The notes below the pieces were generated by a model, which made no database searches, had not been told where the DNA came from, and saw only the letters and a list, made by a program, of their open reading frames with translations. Below, piece by piece: positions 1 to 8,919 of a stretch of DNA of 50,619 nt. How positions within the stretch are numbered: position 1 is the stretch's first letter; each line of letters opens with the position of its first letter. Origin of the DNA: Actinomyces sp. oral taxon 448 str. F0400 (GTDB lineage: Bacteria; Actinomycetota; Actinomycetes; Actinomycetales; Actinomycetaceae); assembly GCF_000220835.1 (NCBI RefSeq), contig NZ_GL985606.1, positions 1,450,945-1,501,563 on the forward strand, given 5' to 3'. The position numbers and the translations under genes are program-made.

Positions 1-2538
1 CGCCCGACCCCGAAGCCCCGCAAGCCGGGCGACGCCCGGCCGGCGGCCCCCCGCCCCGGCGCCGAGGCTCAGTCGGCTGCGAACCATCCGACCCCGAAGG
101 CCCCGCAGCGGCCCCCGTCCGGCGGGCATGGCAGGCCGTCCGCACCCACACCGGGTCCGCGGCACGGCTCGACCCCCGGCCCCCGTCCCGGCGCCCCGCG
201 TCCGGGCAACAATCCTTTCGCCACATCCCAGGGCATGCCCCGGCCCGGCGGTCGCGGCCGAACGGGCGGGCGGGGCGGAGGGGGGAGCCCGCGTCCGGGT
301 AACAATCCTTTCGCCACATCCCAGGGCATGCCCCGCCCCGGCGGTTCGGGCGGTCCGCGTCCGCAGGGCGGTAGGCCCGCGCCGGGATCCCGCTCCGGTG
401 GCTCCCGGTCCCAGGGCGCCCCGCGTCCGGGCGGGCCCCGCCCCAATCCGGGGATGATGCCCGGCCACTCCTCTGTCGCTCGCCCCGGTGCTCCGGCCCG
501 TGGCGGTCAGGGCGGTCGCGGCGGTCGCTCGGGGACCGGAGGGCGCTCCGGCGGCGGTCCCCGCGGCGGCTTCGGCGGTCCTCGCGGCGGTCGCGGCGGT
601 CGCGGCTCGACTCAGGGAGCTTTCGGACGCGGCGGCGGCGCTCCCCGCGGACGCAAGTCCAAGCGGACCAAGCGTCAGGAGTTCGAGCAGCAGTCCGCTC
701 CGTCGATCGGCGGTGTCGTCGTCCCGCGCGGTGACGGCTCGACCCCCGTCCGCGTGCGCCAGGGCGCGACCCTGACGGACCTGGCCGAGAAGATCAACGC
801 CAATCCGGCCGCGCTGGTCACGGTGCTCTTCCATCTCGGTGAGATGGCGACAGCCACCCAGTCCCTGGACGAGGACACCTTCGCTCTGCTGGGCGCCGAG
901 CTGGGATACAACGTCCAGATCGTCTCGCCCGAGGATGAGGACCGCGAACTGCTGGAGTCCTTCGACATCGACTTGGAGGCCGAGGAGGCCCGGGAGGACG
1001 ACACCGACCTCGTGCCGCGTCCGCCGGTGGTCACGGTCATGGGGCACGTCGACCACGGTAAGACCAAGCTGCTGGACGCCATCCGCTCCACCGACGTGGC
1101 CGCCGCCGAGGCCGGGGGCATCACCCAGTCCATCGGCGCCTACCAGGTGCGCGTGCACCTGAATGACGAGACCCGCCCGATCACCTTCATCGACACCCCC
1201 GGTCACGAGGCCTTCACGGCCATGCGGGCCCGCGGCGCCGAGGTCACGGACATCGCGATTCTCGTCGTGGCCGCCGACGACGGGGTCATGCCGCAGACGG
1301 TCGAGGCGCTCAATCACGCCCAGGCCGCGCACGTGCCGATCGTGGTGGCCGTCAACAAGATCGACAAGGAGGGCGCCAACCCGGAGAAGATCCGCGGACA
1401 GCTCACCGAGTACGGCCTGGTCCCCGAGGAGTACGGCGGCGACACCATGTTCGTCGACATCTCCGCTAAGCAGCGCACCAACATCGACGCCCTCCTCGAG
1501 GCCGTTCTGCTGACCGCCGACGCCGCCCTGGACCTGCGCGCCAACCCCGGGAGCGATGCCCGCGGCGTGACCATTGAGGCCAAGCTCGACAGGGGCCGCG
1601 GCGCCGTCACCACGGTTTTGGTGGAGCGTGGGACGCTGCGCGTGGGCGATCCGATCGTCGCCGGGAGCGCCTACGGCCGCGTGCGCGCCATGTTCGACGA
1701 GCACGGCGGCAACCTGGACGAGGTGCGTCCGGCGCGCCCGGCCCTCGTCCTGGGTCTGACCAGTGTGCCCAGCGCCGGTGACTCCTTCATCGTCGCCCCC
1801 GACGACCGCACCGCCCGCCAGATCGCGGATAAGCGTGAGGCCGCCGAGCGGGCCGCTCTTCTGGCCAAGCGCCGCAAGCGCGTGAGCCTTGAGAACCTCT
1901 CCGACGTCCTCAAGGAGGGCTCGGTCGACACCCTCAACCTCATCCTCAAGGGCGACAGCTCGGGTGCGGTCGAGGCGCTGGAGGACTCCCTGCTCAAGAT
2001 CGACGTCGGGGAGGAGGTCGCGCTGCGCGTCATCCACCGCGGGGTGGGTGCGATCACGCAGAACGATGTCAATCTGGCTACGGTCGACTCCGCCGTCATC
2101 ATCGGCTTCAACGTGCGGCCCGCCGAGCGGGTGGCCGAGCTGGCCGATCGGGAGGGCGTCGACATGAAGTTCTACTCGGTCATCTACAACGCGATCGAGG
2201 ACGTCGAGGCCGCCATGAGGGGCATGCTCAAGCCCGTCTACGAGGAGGTCGGACTCGGCGCCGCGGAGATCCGGCAGGTCTTCCATTCCTCGAAGTTCGG
2301 TTCGATCGCCGGCTCGATCGTCCGTTCCGGGACGATCAGGCGCGGCGTCAAGGCCCGCCTCGTGCGCGACGCAGTGGTGGTCGCCGGTGATCTGACCATC
2401 GAGACGCTGCGCCGGGAGAAGGACGATGTCACCGAGGTCCGCGAGGGCTACGAGTGCGGTATCAACCTGGCTCACAGGGACATCGCCGTGGGCGACATCA
2501 TCGAGACCTGGGAGATGCGCGAGAAACCTCGGGAGTGA
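1..2538 (+). CDS. infB: Translation initiation factor IF-2 (5' end outside window)
   Basis: GTPase that places initiator fMet-tRNA on the 30S subunit and promotes 70S joining. The reading frame is open from base 1, so the N-terminus lies upstream. The first ~220 codons visible are a disordered Gly/Pro/Arg-rich region containing two near-identical GNNPF-type repeats (199-252 and 292-345). An IF2_N-like helical domain follows (about 730-960), then the G domain with GHVDHGKT (1042-1065), DTPGHE (1192-1209), NKID (1354-1365) and SAK (1462-1470), then domains II, III and the C-terminal fMet-tRNA-binding domain. In most actinobacteria rbfA follows directly; here it is 7.4 kb away. Identity is certain from the G motifs and the overall architecture. 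Confidence 0.98.
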   Translation, partial: RPTPKPRKPGDARPAAPRPGAEAQSAANHPTPKAPQRPPSGGHGRPSAPTPGPRHGSTPGPRPGAPRPGNNPFATSQGMPRPGGRGRTGGRGGGGSPRPGNNPFATSQGMPRPGGSGGPRPQGGRPAPGSRSGGSRSQGAPRPGGPRPNPGMMPGHSSVARPGAPARGGQGGRGGRSGTGGRSGGGPRGGFGGPRGGRGGRGSTQGAFGRGGGAPRGRKSKRTKRQEFEQQSAPSIGGVVVPRGDGSTPVRVRQGATLTDLAEKINANPAALVTVLFHLGEMATATQSLDEDTFALLGAELGYNVQIVSPEDEDRELLESFDIDLEAEEAREDDTDLVPRPPVVTVMGHVDHGKTKLLDAIRSTDVAAAEAGGITQSIGAYQVRVHLNDETRPITFIDTPGHEAFTAMRARGAEVTDIAILVVAADDGVMPQTVEALNHAQAAHVPIVVAVNKIDKEGANPEKIRGQLTEYGLVPEEYGGDTMFVDISAKQRTNIDALLEAVLLTADAALDLRANPGSDARGVTIEAKLDRGRGAVTTVLVERGTLRVGDPIVAGSAYGRVRAMFDEHGGNLDEVRPARPALVLGLTSVPSAGDSFIVAPDDRTARQIADKREAAERAALLAKRRKRVSLENLSDVLKEGSVDTLNLILKGDSSGAVEALEDSLLKIDVGEEVALRVIHRGVGAITQNDVNLATVDSAVIIGFNVRPAERVAELADREGVDMKFYSVIYNAIEDVEAAMRGMLKPVYEEVGLGAAEIRQVFHSSKFGSIAGSIVRSGTIRRGVKARLVRDAVVVAGDLTIETLRREKDDVTEVREGYECGINLAHRDIAVGDIIETWEMREKPRE
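199..345 (+). repeat. In-frame tandem 54-bp repeat within infB
   Basis: Units at 199-252 and 292-345 agree at 52 of 54 bases and begin 93 bp (31 codons) apart. Each encodes an 18-residue block starting [12 protein letters not shown]. Both differences are silent third-position changes. GNNPF-type repeats are a recurrent feature of the disordered N-terminal region of actinobacterial IF-2, and copy number may vary between strains. Confidence 0.9.
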
Positions 2539-2545
2539 GCGCGGA

Positions 2546-2579
2546 CCGCGGGACCCGGCTTCGGACCGGTCGCCCGCGG
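2546..2579. terminator. Possible hairpin between convergent infB and the Mo oxidoreductase gene
   Basis: CCGCGGG (2546-2552) and CCCGCGG (2573-2579) are complementary arms with a weaker CCGG/CCGG pairing inside the loop. There is no U-tract. It could serve both convergent genes, but in DNA this GC-rich such hairpins arise by chance. The rest of 2539-2666 shows nothing recognisable. Confidence 0.3.
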
Positions 2580-2666
2580 CCGGCGGATCCGCTGCTGAGC
2601 CGGTTGGAACGGCGGGGGTCGCCCACCTCGATGTGAGCGATCTCCGCCGCTCGTCGCGCGTCCCGG

Positions 2667-4241
2667 TCAGATGCGGGCGTTGACGTCCTGGTATCCGGAG
2701 TCCTCGCGGGTGCCGCCCATGCCGTCGCCTACCTCGCGGTAGTCGCGAATGAGGGACACTGAGCGCACCCACTTGACCATCTTGTACCCGTGCCCGGTCT
2801 CGCAGCGCAGCCGCAGCGGGGCGCCGAACATGCCCGAGAGGGGCTCGTCGTTGCGGGCCCAGGCGAGCAGGGTGTCGTCCTCCATGGCCATGGCTAGCGG
2901 CAGGCAGGTGTAGTAGGGCTCTACGGGTCGACCGTCGTGCATGTGCTGCGCCATGCCGAAGGACTCGAACATGACCCATCCGGCCTCGGGGGCGATGTCG
3001 CCGACCTGGCCGAGCAGGTCCCGCACGCGGATTCCGGTCCACTTGGCGATGCCCGTCCACCCCTGCATGCACGTGTGCATGGTGATCTGGGACTGCGTGG
3101 CAATCTCGCGAAGCTCGTCCAGGGAGAAGGTCGCGGGCCGGCTGACCATGCCGGAGACCTCGAGGCGGAAGTCACGGAAGTCGTTGGCGGCCAGCTCGTG
3201 GTATTCCGGGGACTCCTCCCGGGAGGGCGTGCGTGTGTTGACCCAGTGGAAGGGGGAGATGTCTTTCTCGGTCCACGGCTGCGCGATCGACTGCCTCGAG
3301 GCCAGGCGGTCCACAGTGACCCTGCGGATCCACCGGGTCGCATTCCACAGGATGCGCTGACTGCGGCGCAGGTCCGCCAGCGTCCAGTACGATTGCGCCA
3401 GCCACAGCGCCACGGCCACGATGATGGTCGCGATGACGGTGACGTAGGCCTGGCCGACGCGATTGGGGTCGTCGTGGCCGAAGACGATGTGGGTGAGGTT
3501 GTGCGGCGCGTGCACGATGAAGACGAGGCCCACGTGGACGACGGCGAAGGCGAGGTAGAGGGCCATGCCCAGGAAGTGCAGGGAGCGGGCGACCTGGCGT
3601 CCGCCGAACATCTTGGCGTACCAGGGGAAGCGTCCGACGACGGCCGGCGACATAGCGGGACCCGTGATGATCATTAGCGGTGCGGCGATGAAGACGATGG
3701 TGAAGTAGCCCAGCTGCTGGAGTGCGTCGTAGGGGGTGAAGTCGCACAGAGAGGGAGCGCGCAGGTGGAGGTAGGTCAGCAGCGAGTCCCAGGCGTCGGG
3801 GAGGATCTGCCAGGTGGTGGGCACCAGGCGGCGCCAGGCGCCGGTGGCGAAGAGCAGGACGACGTAGACCAGGCCGTTGAGCATCCAGAAGGAGGTCGCG
3901 ATCCCGTGCCAGGCGCGGCCCAGGCCGATCTTGGCGCGGCCCGGCAGCGCGATGACGGGGGAGAGGCTGCGCTGGTCGTCGCGCGCGGTGAAGGCCCCCT
4001 CCTCCATCGGCACCTTGTCCCGGGTGAAGCGGATCCATTCCGAGCCGGGAGTGCAGTGATCGTTGAGGTAGAAGCGGGGGTGGGAGGCGATGATCTCGAT
4101 CCCCGAGCGGATGAGCATGCCCATGAATAAGAAGTTGATGAGATGGGTCACGCGCAGCCACAGGGGGAACGTGTTCGTGTCCACGCACTGCTCGGAGAGA
4201 TCTGCGGCTGAGTGTGCGGCCGCCAGGATGAGGGGATGCAT
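2667..4241 (-). CDS. Cytochrome b561-type membrane domain fused to sulfite-oxidase-family molybdopterin domain
   Basis: Predicted 524-residue redox protein. The N-terminal half has about five hydrophobic segments (roughly residues 28-50, 112-135, 177-197, 222-245, 265-288) with histidines suited to b-heme binding (H33 and those in the VVHVGLVFIVHAPHN stretch), as in cytochrome b561/hydrogenase cytochrome b subunits. The C-terminal ~200 residues match the oxidoreductase molybdopterin-binding domain (sulfite oxidase/MsrP family); C391 in MHTCMQGW is the likely Mo ligand. The layout resembles an MsrP-MsrQ pair in one chain, although the substrate is unknown. No N-terminal Tat signal is visible. 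The ATG is preceded by an AAGGTGA ribosome-binding site. It is divergent from the NO reductase operon. Confidence 0.85.
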   Translation of the reverse strand: MHPLILAAAHSAADLSEQCVDTNTFPLWLRVTHLINFLFMGMLIRSGIEIIASHPRFYLNDHCTPGSEWIRFTRDKVPMEEGAFTARDDQRSLSPVIALPGRAKIGLGRAWHGIATSFWMLNGLVYVVLLFATGAWRRLVPTTWQILPDAWDSLLTYLHLRAPSLCDFTPYDALQQLGYFTIVFIAAPLMIITGPAMSPAVVGRFPWYAKMFGGRQVARSLHFLGMALYLAFAVVHVGLVFIVHAPHNLTHIVFGHDDPNRVGQAYVTVIATIIVAVALWLAQSYWTLADLRRSQRILWNATRWIRRVTVDRLASRQSIAQPWTEKDISPFHWVNTRTPSREESPEYHELAANDFRDFRLEVSGMVSRPATFSLDELREIATQSQITMHTCMQGWTGIAKWTGIRVRDLLGQVGDIAPEAGWVMFESFGMAQHMHDGRPVEPYYTCLPLAMAMEDDTLLAWARNDEPLSGMFGAPLRLRCETGHGYKMVKWVRSVSLIRDYREVGDGMGGTREDSGYQDVNARI

Positions 4242-4643
4242 CGGTCACCTTCTGTGCCGTTGATGATGACGGAACGTCATCGATTTTATCCGGTGTGAAC
4301 GGTGTTATGTGACGGAACGTTCGATCGCTCCCGCGTGCCGCTGGCGATGAACCCGACTGCGGCGCTGCGATAGGCCTGCTGCGGCGGGCTCGGCGACGGC
4401 GGACCCCGCGGCGGGCCCGCCGCGGGACGGTGCGCTTTCTGCGACGTCGACGTGGGGTAATTCGCCGGCCCGGCGGGTCGGCGGCGGGTCCGGCTCTCCA
4501 TTCTTCCGGTAAGATCCGGTCAAATACCGCCCTTCTCCTGCCCCTCCGGCGGGACCCGCCCCGGGGTGTGGCGCGTCACGGCTGGTGGCGTTAGGTTCCA
4601 ACCGACCTTGACCCGTCCCCGACGTTCTTGAGGGAGAGACCCC
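4242..4643. promoter_or_regulatory. Divergent intergenic region between Mo/heme oxidoreductase and norZ
   Basis: 402 bp without a convincing gene. The left part carries the minus-strand promoter and repeated element described separately. Toward norZ there is a GAGGGAGAG ribosome-binding site just before the ATG at 4644. I could not find a norZ promoter with both boxes: TTGACC (4608-4613) has no suitable -10 partner, and TAAGAT (4510-4515) has no clear -35. Confidence 0.5.
4265..4320 (-). promoter_or_regulatory. Candidate operator pair and -10 box for the Mo/heme oxidoreductase
   Basis: The 11-mer TGACGGAACGT occurs twice (4267-4277 and 4310-4320), 43 bp apart, close to four helical turns. 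The first copy lies inside a perfect dyad with arms GATGAC/GTCATC and a 5-nt spacer (4265-4281). The second overlaps GAACGTTC (4315-4322). Read on the minus strand, a good -10, TAAAAT (4284-4289), lies between the copies, so one sits near the transcription start and the other near the -35 region. This is typical repressor geometry. The regulator is unknown. Confidence 0.55.
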
Positions 4644-7001
4644 ATGCCATCGTCCGAGCCGTCCTCAGCCGCCCCGACCGGGGCGGTCAGTGCGAGGCGC
4701 GACCGTCTCATAGCCAAGGGCTGGATCCAGGGCGTCGCTCTGGTCATGCTCTTCGGTTTCACCGTGATGGGTCTGCTGGCCTACCGCACCTACACCAACT
4801 CCATGCCTCAGCCCGCCAAGGTCGTCACCGCCAACGGCGAGACCCTGTTCACCACGGAGGACATCACCGCGGGCCAGAAGATATTCCAGGCCCGCGGGCT
4901 CATGGAGTACGGCTCGATCCTCGGCCACGGGGGCTACCTCGGCCAGGACTTCACCGCCGAGTATCTGCGTATGGAGGTCGACTCCGTGCGCGATCAGTTG
5001 GCCGCCGACGGCGTCGCGGACCCCGATACCGCCGCCAGGGACATGCTGCGCACCAACAAGTACGACTCGCGCACCGGCGTGCTGACCTGGACCGATGAGG
5101 AGGCCACGGCCTACGACGGGGCGATGGCCTACTACGCCCGGATCTTCGGACCCGAGGCCCATGAGCACGGCCTCAAACCCGACCTCATCACCGACCCGAC
5201 CGAGATCAAACAGGTCACCGCCTTCATCGGCTGGACCGCCTGGGCCTCCGCAGCCGACCGTCCGGGCCTCGACTACTCCTACACCAATAACTGGCCCCCC
5301 GAGCCGCGCGTGGGCAACGCCCCCACCGGCGACCTCATGATCTGGTCGGTGATCTCACTGGCCGTCCTGATCGGCGGCACCGGCATCATGTTCGCCGTCT
5401 ACGGCCGGTGGAGCCGGCGGATCGGCTGGCACTCCGAGGAGTCCCCCGCCCTGTCCTTCCGTCAGCCCGGCCAGATCGGTCTGACCAAGTCGCAGCGCGT
5501 CGTCGCGTGGTTCGTCTTCGTCATCGCCGGGCTCTTCGTCGTCCAAACGCTCGTCGGCTCCCTGGCCGAGCACTACCGCGCCGACGTTCTGTCTTTCTTC
5601 GGTTTCGACATGGGCAGGATCCTTCCCTATTCACTGGCGCGCACCTGGCACGTTCAGCTCTCCCTGTTCTGGACCGCTCTGGGCCTGCTGGGAGCGGGTC
5701 TGTTCCTCACGCCCTTCATCGCGCGGCGCGAGCCCAGGAGGCAGCACGTCCTGGTGTGGATCCTCTTGATCGCTGCGGCCGCCGTCGTCGTGCTGTCCTG
5801 CTTGGCCGAGGCCGCCAGCCAGCACGGTCTGAGCTGGGCCAAGGGCCCCCTGTTCTCTCAGCAGTGGGAGTATCTCGACCTGCCGTTCGTCTTCCAGGTC
5901 CTGCTCACGGGGGCCCTGTTCGTGTGGGTCTTCATCATCTGGCGCGCCATGCGCTCGCGCCTGCACAACGAGCACGTCGCCAACATGCCGTGGCTGTTCA
6001 TGTTCGCCGCCCTGGCGATTCCGGCCTTCTACGCGGTGGGCATGATGGCCCGCACGGGCACCCACGTCACGGTCGCGGAGTTCTGGCGCTTCTGGGTCGT
6101 GCACCTGTGGGTCGAGGACTTCCTCGAATTGTTCACGACCGTCATGGTGGCGTACGTCTTCGTGCTGCTCGGCGTGGTGCGGGAGAAGATCGCGCTCGGC
6201 GTCATCTTCCTGGACGTCATCCTCTACTCGGCCGGCGGCGTCATCGGCACTATGCACCACCTGTATTTCTCCGGGACCCCGGTGGAGCACATGGCGCTGG
6301 GCGCCTTCTTCTCGGCGGCCGAGGTTATCCCGCTGACCTTCCTGACGGTCGAGGCGTGGGCCTTCATGCAGCTGGGAGCCAACCGACAGGGCAAGGAGGC
6401 GGGGCCCTTCCCGCACCGGTGGGCCGTCATGTACCTGGTGGCCGTGGGCTTCTGGAACTTCCTGGGCGCCGGCGTCTTCGGCTTCCTGGTCAACCTGCCG
6501 ATCGTGTCCTACTACGAGATCGGCACGGCCCTGACCGCCAACCACGCGCACGCCTCGATGATGGGCGTCTACGGCTTCATGGCCCTGGGACTGGGCATGT
6601 TCGCCTTGCGCTACCTCATTCCCGCCGACAAATGGCCGGACAGGCTCGCCAAGATCTCCTTCTGGAGCCTGAATATCGGCCTGGCCTGGATGTGCTTCGC
6701 GACCCTGCTGCCGCTGGGCATCCTCCAGCTGCGCTACTCGGTGGGCACCGGTTACTACGAGGCGCGCCAGCTGACCTACGTCACCGACACGGTCAACCGA
6801 ATCATCGAGTGGGGGCGCATGCCCGGTGATCTCATCTTCATCCTCGGGGGCGCCCTGCCCTACCTCTACCTCGCCTTCCTCGGGGTCAGGAACTGGCGCA
6901 AGGGCCGGACCGTGGAGACCTTCGACGAGGACGCGCTCTACGAGGAGATGCCGACTGCGCCCAAGGCGTGGCGCGGCGAGCGCGCAGCGCTGGACGACTG
7001 A
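4644..7001 (+). CDS. norZ: Quinol-dependent nitric oxide reductase (qNOR)
   Basis: 785-residue membrane enzyme that reduces 2 NO to N2O with electrons from the quinol pool; in non-denitrifiers it detoxifies NO. After one N-terminal membrane segment comes a hydrophilic cytochrome-c-like domain (~50-220) with no CXXCH heme c site, the hallmark of qNOR. A multi-helix heme-copper-oxidase-type core follows. Metal-ligand candidates are visible: H487 and E491 in HLWVE, H538-H539 in MHHLYF, and H634/H636 in NHAHASMMG. The length is normal for the family. The stop overlaps the next start by one base (TGATG at 6999-7003), so translation is probably coupled to the downstream gene. Confidence 0.95.
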   Translation: MPSSEPSSAAPTGAVSARRDRLIAKGWIQGVALVMLFGFTVMGLLAYRTYTNSMPQPAKVVTANGETLFTTEDITAGQKIFQARGLMEYGSILGHGGYLGQDFTAEYLRMEVDSVRDQLAADGVADPDTAARDMLRTNKYDSRTGVLTWTDEEATAYDGAMAYYARIFGPEAHEHGLKPDLITDPTEIKQVTAFIGWTAWASAADRPGLDYSYTNNWPPEPRVGNAPTGDLMIWSVISLAVLIGGTGIMFAVYGRWSRRIGWHSEESPALSFRQPGQIGLTKSQRVVAWFVFVIAGLFVVQTLVGSLAEHYRADVLSFFGFDMGRILPYSLARTWHVQLSLFWTALGLLGAGLFLTPFIARREPRRQHVLVWILLIAAAAVVVLSCLAEAASQHGLSWAKGPLFSQQWEYLDLPFVFQVLLTGALFVWVFIIWRAMRSRLHNEHVANMPWLFMFAALAIPAFYAVGMMARTGTHVTVAEFWRFWVVHLWVEDFLELFTTVMVAYVFVLLGVVREKIALGVIFLDVILYSAGGVIGTMHHLYFSGTPVEHMALGAFFSAAEVIPLTFLTVEAWAFMQLGANRQGKEAGPFPHRWAVMYLVAVGFWNFLGAGVFGFLVNLPIVSYYEIGTALTANHAHASMMGVYGFMALGLGMFALRYLIPADKWPDRLAKISFWSLNIGLAWMCFATLLPLGILQLRYSVGTGYYEARQLTYVTDTVNRIIEWGRMPGDLIFILGGALPYLYLAFLGVRNWRKGRTVETFDEDALYEEMPTAPKAWRGERAALDD

Positions 7002-7942
7002 TGCCGGGACCCGACGTCAACGTCTGGCTCGTCGCCGTCTACGTTCTGGTCATGCTGGCGGTCGCGTGGGCCGTGGACGTCCTCGGCTCGCGCAGCGCCC
7101 GGCGCTCGATGAACTGGCGTCACGCCGACTTCGTCTACCACGACGACGTCGACGGCTGGCGCTGTCACGAGGACCAGTGGCTGTGGCCCACGGCCTTCGA
7201 CCCGGACAAACGCGTCATCCGCTACGAAGGGGCTCACGCCATCTGCGGAAGGTGCCCTTCGAAGGAGACCTGCTCACCCACCCCCGGGCCCCGTGAGATC
7301 ACTCGTCCGGTGGACCCCTGGCCCTACTCCGAGGCGGGGCGCTTCCACCGCGGCGTGGCCCTGGTGATCGCATGCGTGGGGATCTTCCTGTCGCTGTCCA
7401 TGATGACCCTCTTCCATGGGCCTGACGACCTGGTGGTCCTGGGCACGACGCTCGCGATCATGGCGGCGGGCACCTATCCGCTGGCCCGCCACCTGTGGAG
7501 CACGCCGGACAATGCGCCGGCCGCACTGCCCCACGTCGGCTCCGCCGAGTACGAGGCCGAAGCCGCCCGTCGCGCGGTCGCCGGACCGACGCCGGTGGAG
7601 ATCGGTGCCGGACCCACGGGCTACCGGTCCGTGCGCGAGGCCGCCGAGGCTATCGCCCGGGCCCGTGCCCGGACCGCCGACCCGATGCGGCCCGCCGGCG
7701 CGGCGGTCGCCCCGTCCGACGAGTCGGGGGCCTCGTCGGACGAGGAGCCGGCACTGCGGCGGGTCTCCGCCTTGCGCACGCGCCGCCGCGTTTTCGACGA
7801 CGGCCCGACGCCGGCCGAGCGGGCCCCCGCGGGAGAGGGTCCCGTGCGCGGGGGAGCCCGCCGCACATGGGCTTCGGCCTGGCGGGACGCCACCCCCGGC
7901 ACGCGAACCGCTTCAGCACGTTCCGCAAAGGACACACGATGA
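7001..7942 (+). CDS. Unnamed membrane protein with four-cysteine motif, coupled to norZ
   Basis: 313 residues, and I cannot assign a named family. The start at 7001 overlaps the norZ stop; the stop overlaps the slipin ATG (ATGA, 7939-7942). The sequence shows an N-terminal membrane segment (~8-24) and a hydrophilic domain with C55-H56 followed by C82-x2-C85-x5-C91, with H79 just before. Two more membrane segments (~116-138, ~146-166) precede an Arg/Ala-rich disordered tail of ~140 residues. The cysteines could hold an Fe-S cluster, zinc or an NO-reactive thiol centre. The operon position implies a role alongside the NO reductase, such as maturation, sensing or electron transfer. That role is inference. 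Confidence 0.85.
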   Translation: MPGPDVNVWLVAVYVLVMLAVAWAVDVLGSRSARRSMNWRHADFVYHDDVDGWRCHEDQWLWPTAFDPDKRVIRYEGAHAICGRCPSKETCSPTPGPREITRPVDPWPYSEAGRFHRGVALVIACVGIFLSLSMMTLFHGPDDLVVLGTTLAIMAAGTYPLARHLWSTPDNAPAALPHVGSAEYEAEAARRAVAGPTPVEIGAGPTGYRSVREAAEAIARARARTADPMRPAGAAVAPSDESGASSDEEPALRRVSALRTRRRVFDDGPTPAERAPAGEGPVRGGARRTWASAWRDATPGTRTASARSAKDTR

Positions 7943-8919
7943 CCATCACCGTCTTCCTCGTCGCGATCATCATCCTCCTGGTGCTCGTGCTCCTGCTGTC
8001 CATCAAGCTCATCGGGCAGTATGAGCGCGGCATCGTCTTCCGCCTGGGCCGTCTGCGGCCCGTCTACAAGCCGGGCCCGCATCTGGTGATTCCCCTCCTG
8101 GAGCGCATGGAGAGGGTCGACACCCGCGTGGTCACCCTGACCATCCCCCCTCAGGAGGTCATCACCGAGGACAACGTCCCCGCCCGGGTCAACGCCGTCG
8201 TGCTGTTCAACGTCGTTGACCCGGTCAAGGCGGTCATGGAGGTGGAGAACTACGCCATCGCCACCTCCCAGATCGCCCAGACGACACTGCGCAGCGTGCT
8301 CGGACGGGTCGACCTCGACACCGTTCTGGCGCATCGTGAGGCCCTGAACGCCGACCTGCGCGACATCATCGAGAACCTGACCCAGCCGTGGGGCGTGGAT
8401 GTGAGCGTCGTGGAGATCAAGGACGTCGAGATCCCCGAGCAGATGCAGCGGGCCATGGCCCGCGGCGCCGAGGCCGAGCGCGAGCGGCGGGCCAAGGTCA
8501 TCAACGCTCACGGCGAGCTTCAAGCCTCCGAGGAGCTCCGCCAGGCCGCCGACACCCTGTCGAGGTCGCCCGCCTCGCTCCAGCTGCGCTACCTTCAGAC
8601 GCTGCTCGAGCTCGGGGCCGACCAGAATTCCACGGTCGTCTTCCCCCTGCCCATGGACCTTATCGGTCCGCTCATGGAGCGTTTCGCGTCGACGACGCGC
8701 GTCGCGCCCGGAGACGGGGCCCCGACGGCCGGGACCGACCCGGGGGGCGGTGATGGGCGGGGGTCAGGCGCCGCGCCCACTGAGACGGGGGCGGAGGGCG
8801 AGCTGGTGCAGGACGTCGGCGATGAAGACGACCACTGCCGCCCACACCAGGATCATTGCGATCCACCGCGCCGTGGAGATCTCCTCGGCGAAGATCGCCC
8901 AGGCCAGGAGGAACTGTAG
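7939..8919 (+). CDS. Slipin/stomatin-like SPFH-domain membrane protein
   Basis: 326 residues: a hydrophobic N-terminal anchor (~2-24), an SPFH/prohibitin-like domain (~25-200) and a conserved C-terminal oligomerisation stretch ending near FPLPMDLIGPLMERF. Slipins form membrane-bound oligomers that organise lipid domains and protein quality control. Here the gene is third in the norZ operon (ATGA overlap), so it may organise or stabilise the reductase, which is inference. The last ~75 residues are Gly/Asp-rich and unlike the family. They are encoded antisense to the 3' end of the neighbouring transporter gene (overlap 8764-8919), so the natural end may once have been earlier. Confidence 0.9.
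   Translation: MTITVFLVAIIILLVLVLLLSIKLIGQYERGIVFRLGRLRPVYKPGPHLVIPLLERMERVDTRVVTLTIPPQEVITEDNVPARVNAVVLFNVVDPVKAVMEVENYAIATSQIAQTTLRSVLGRVDLDTVLAHREALNADLRDIIENLTQPWGVDVSVVEIKDVEIPEQMQRAMARGAEAERERRAKVINAHGELQASEELRQAADTLSRSPASLQLRYLQTLLELGADQNSTVVFPLPMDLIGPLMERFASTTRVAPGDGAPTAGTDPGGGDGRGSGAAPTETGAEGELVQDVGDEDDHCRPHQDHCDPPRRGDLLGEDRPGQEEL

Noticed and set aside
69-446. Long minus-strand open frame rich in Pro/Gly/Arg opposite infB
   Set aside because: It lies antisense to the repetitive infB N-terminus; long open frames on the opposite strand are expected in such GC-rich coding DNA and it matches no family.
4294-4312. CRP/FNR-type site reading TGTGAAC...ATGTGA upstream of the Mo oxidoreductase
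   Set aside because: The second half is TGTGA in the same orientation, not an inverted TCACA, so it is not a dyad; the TGACGGAACGT pair explains the region better.
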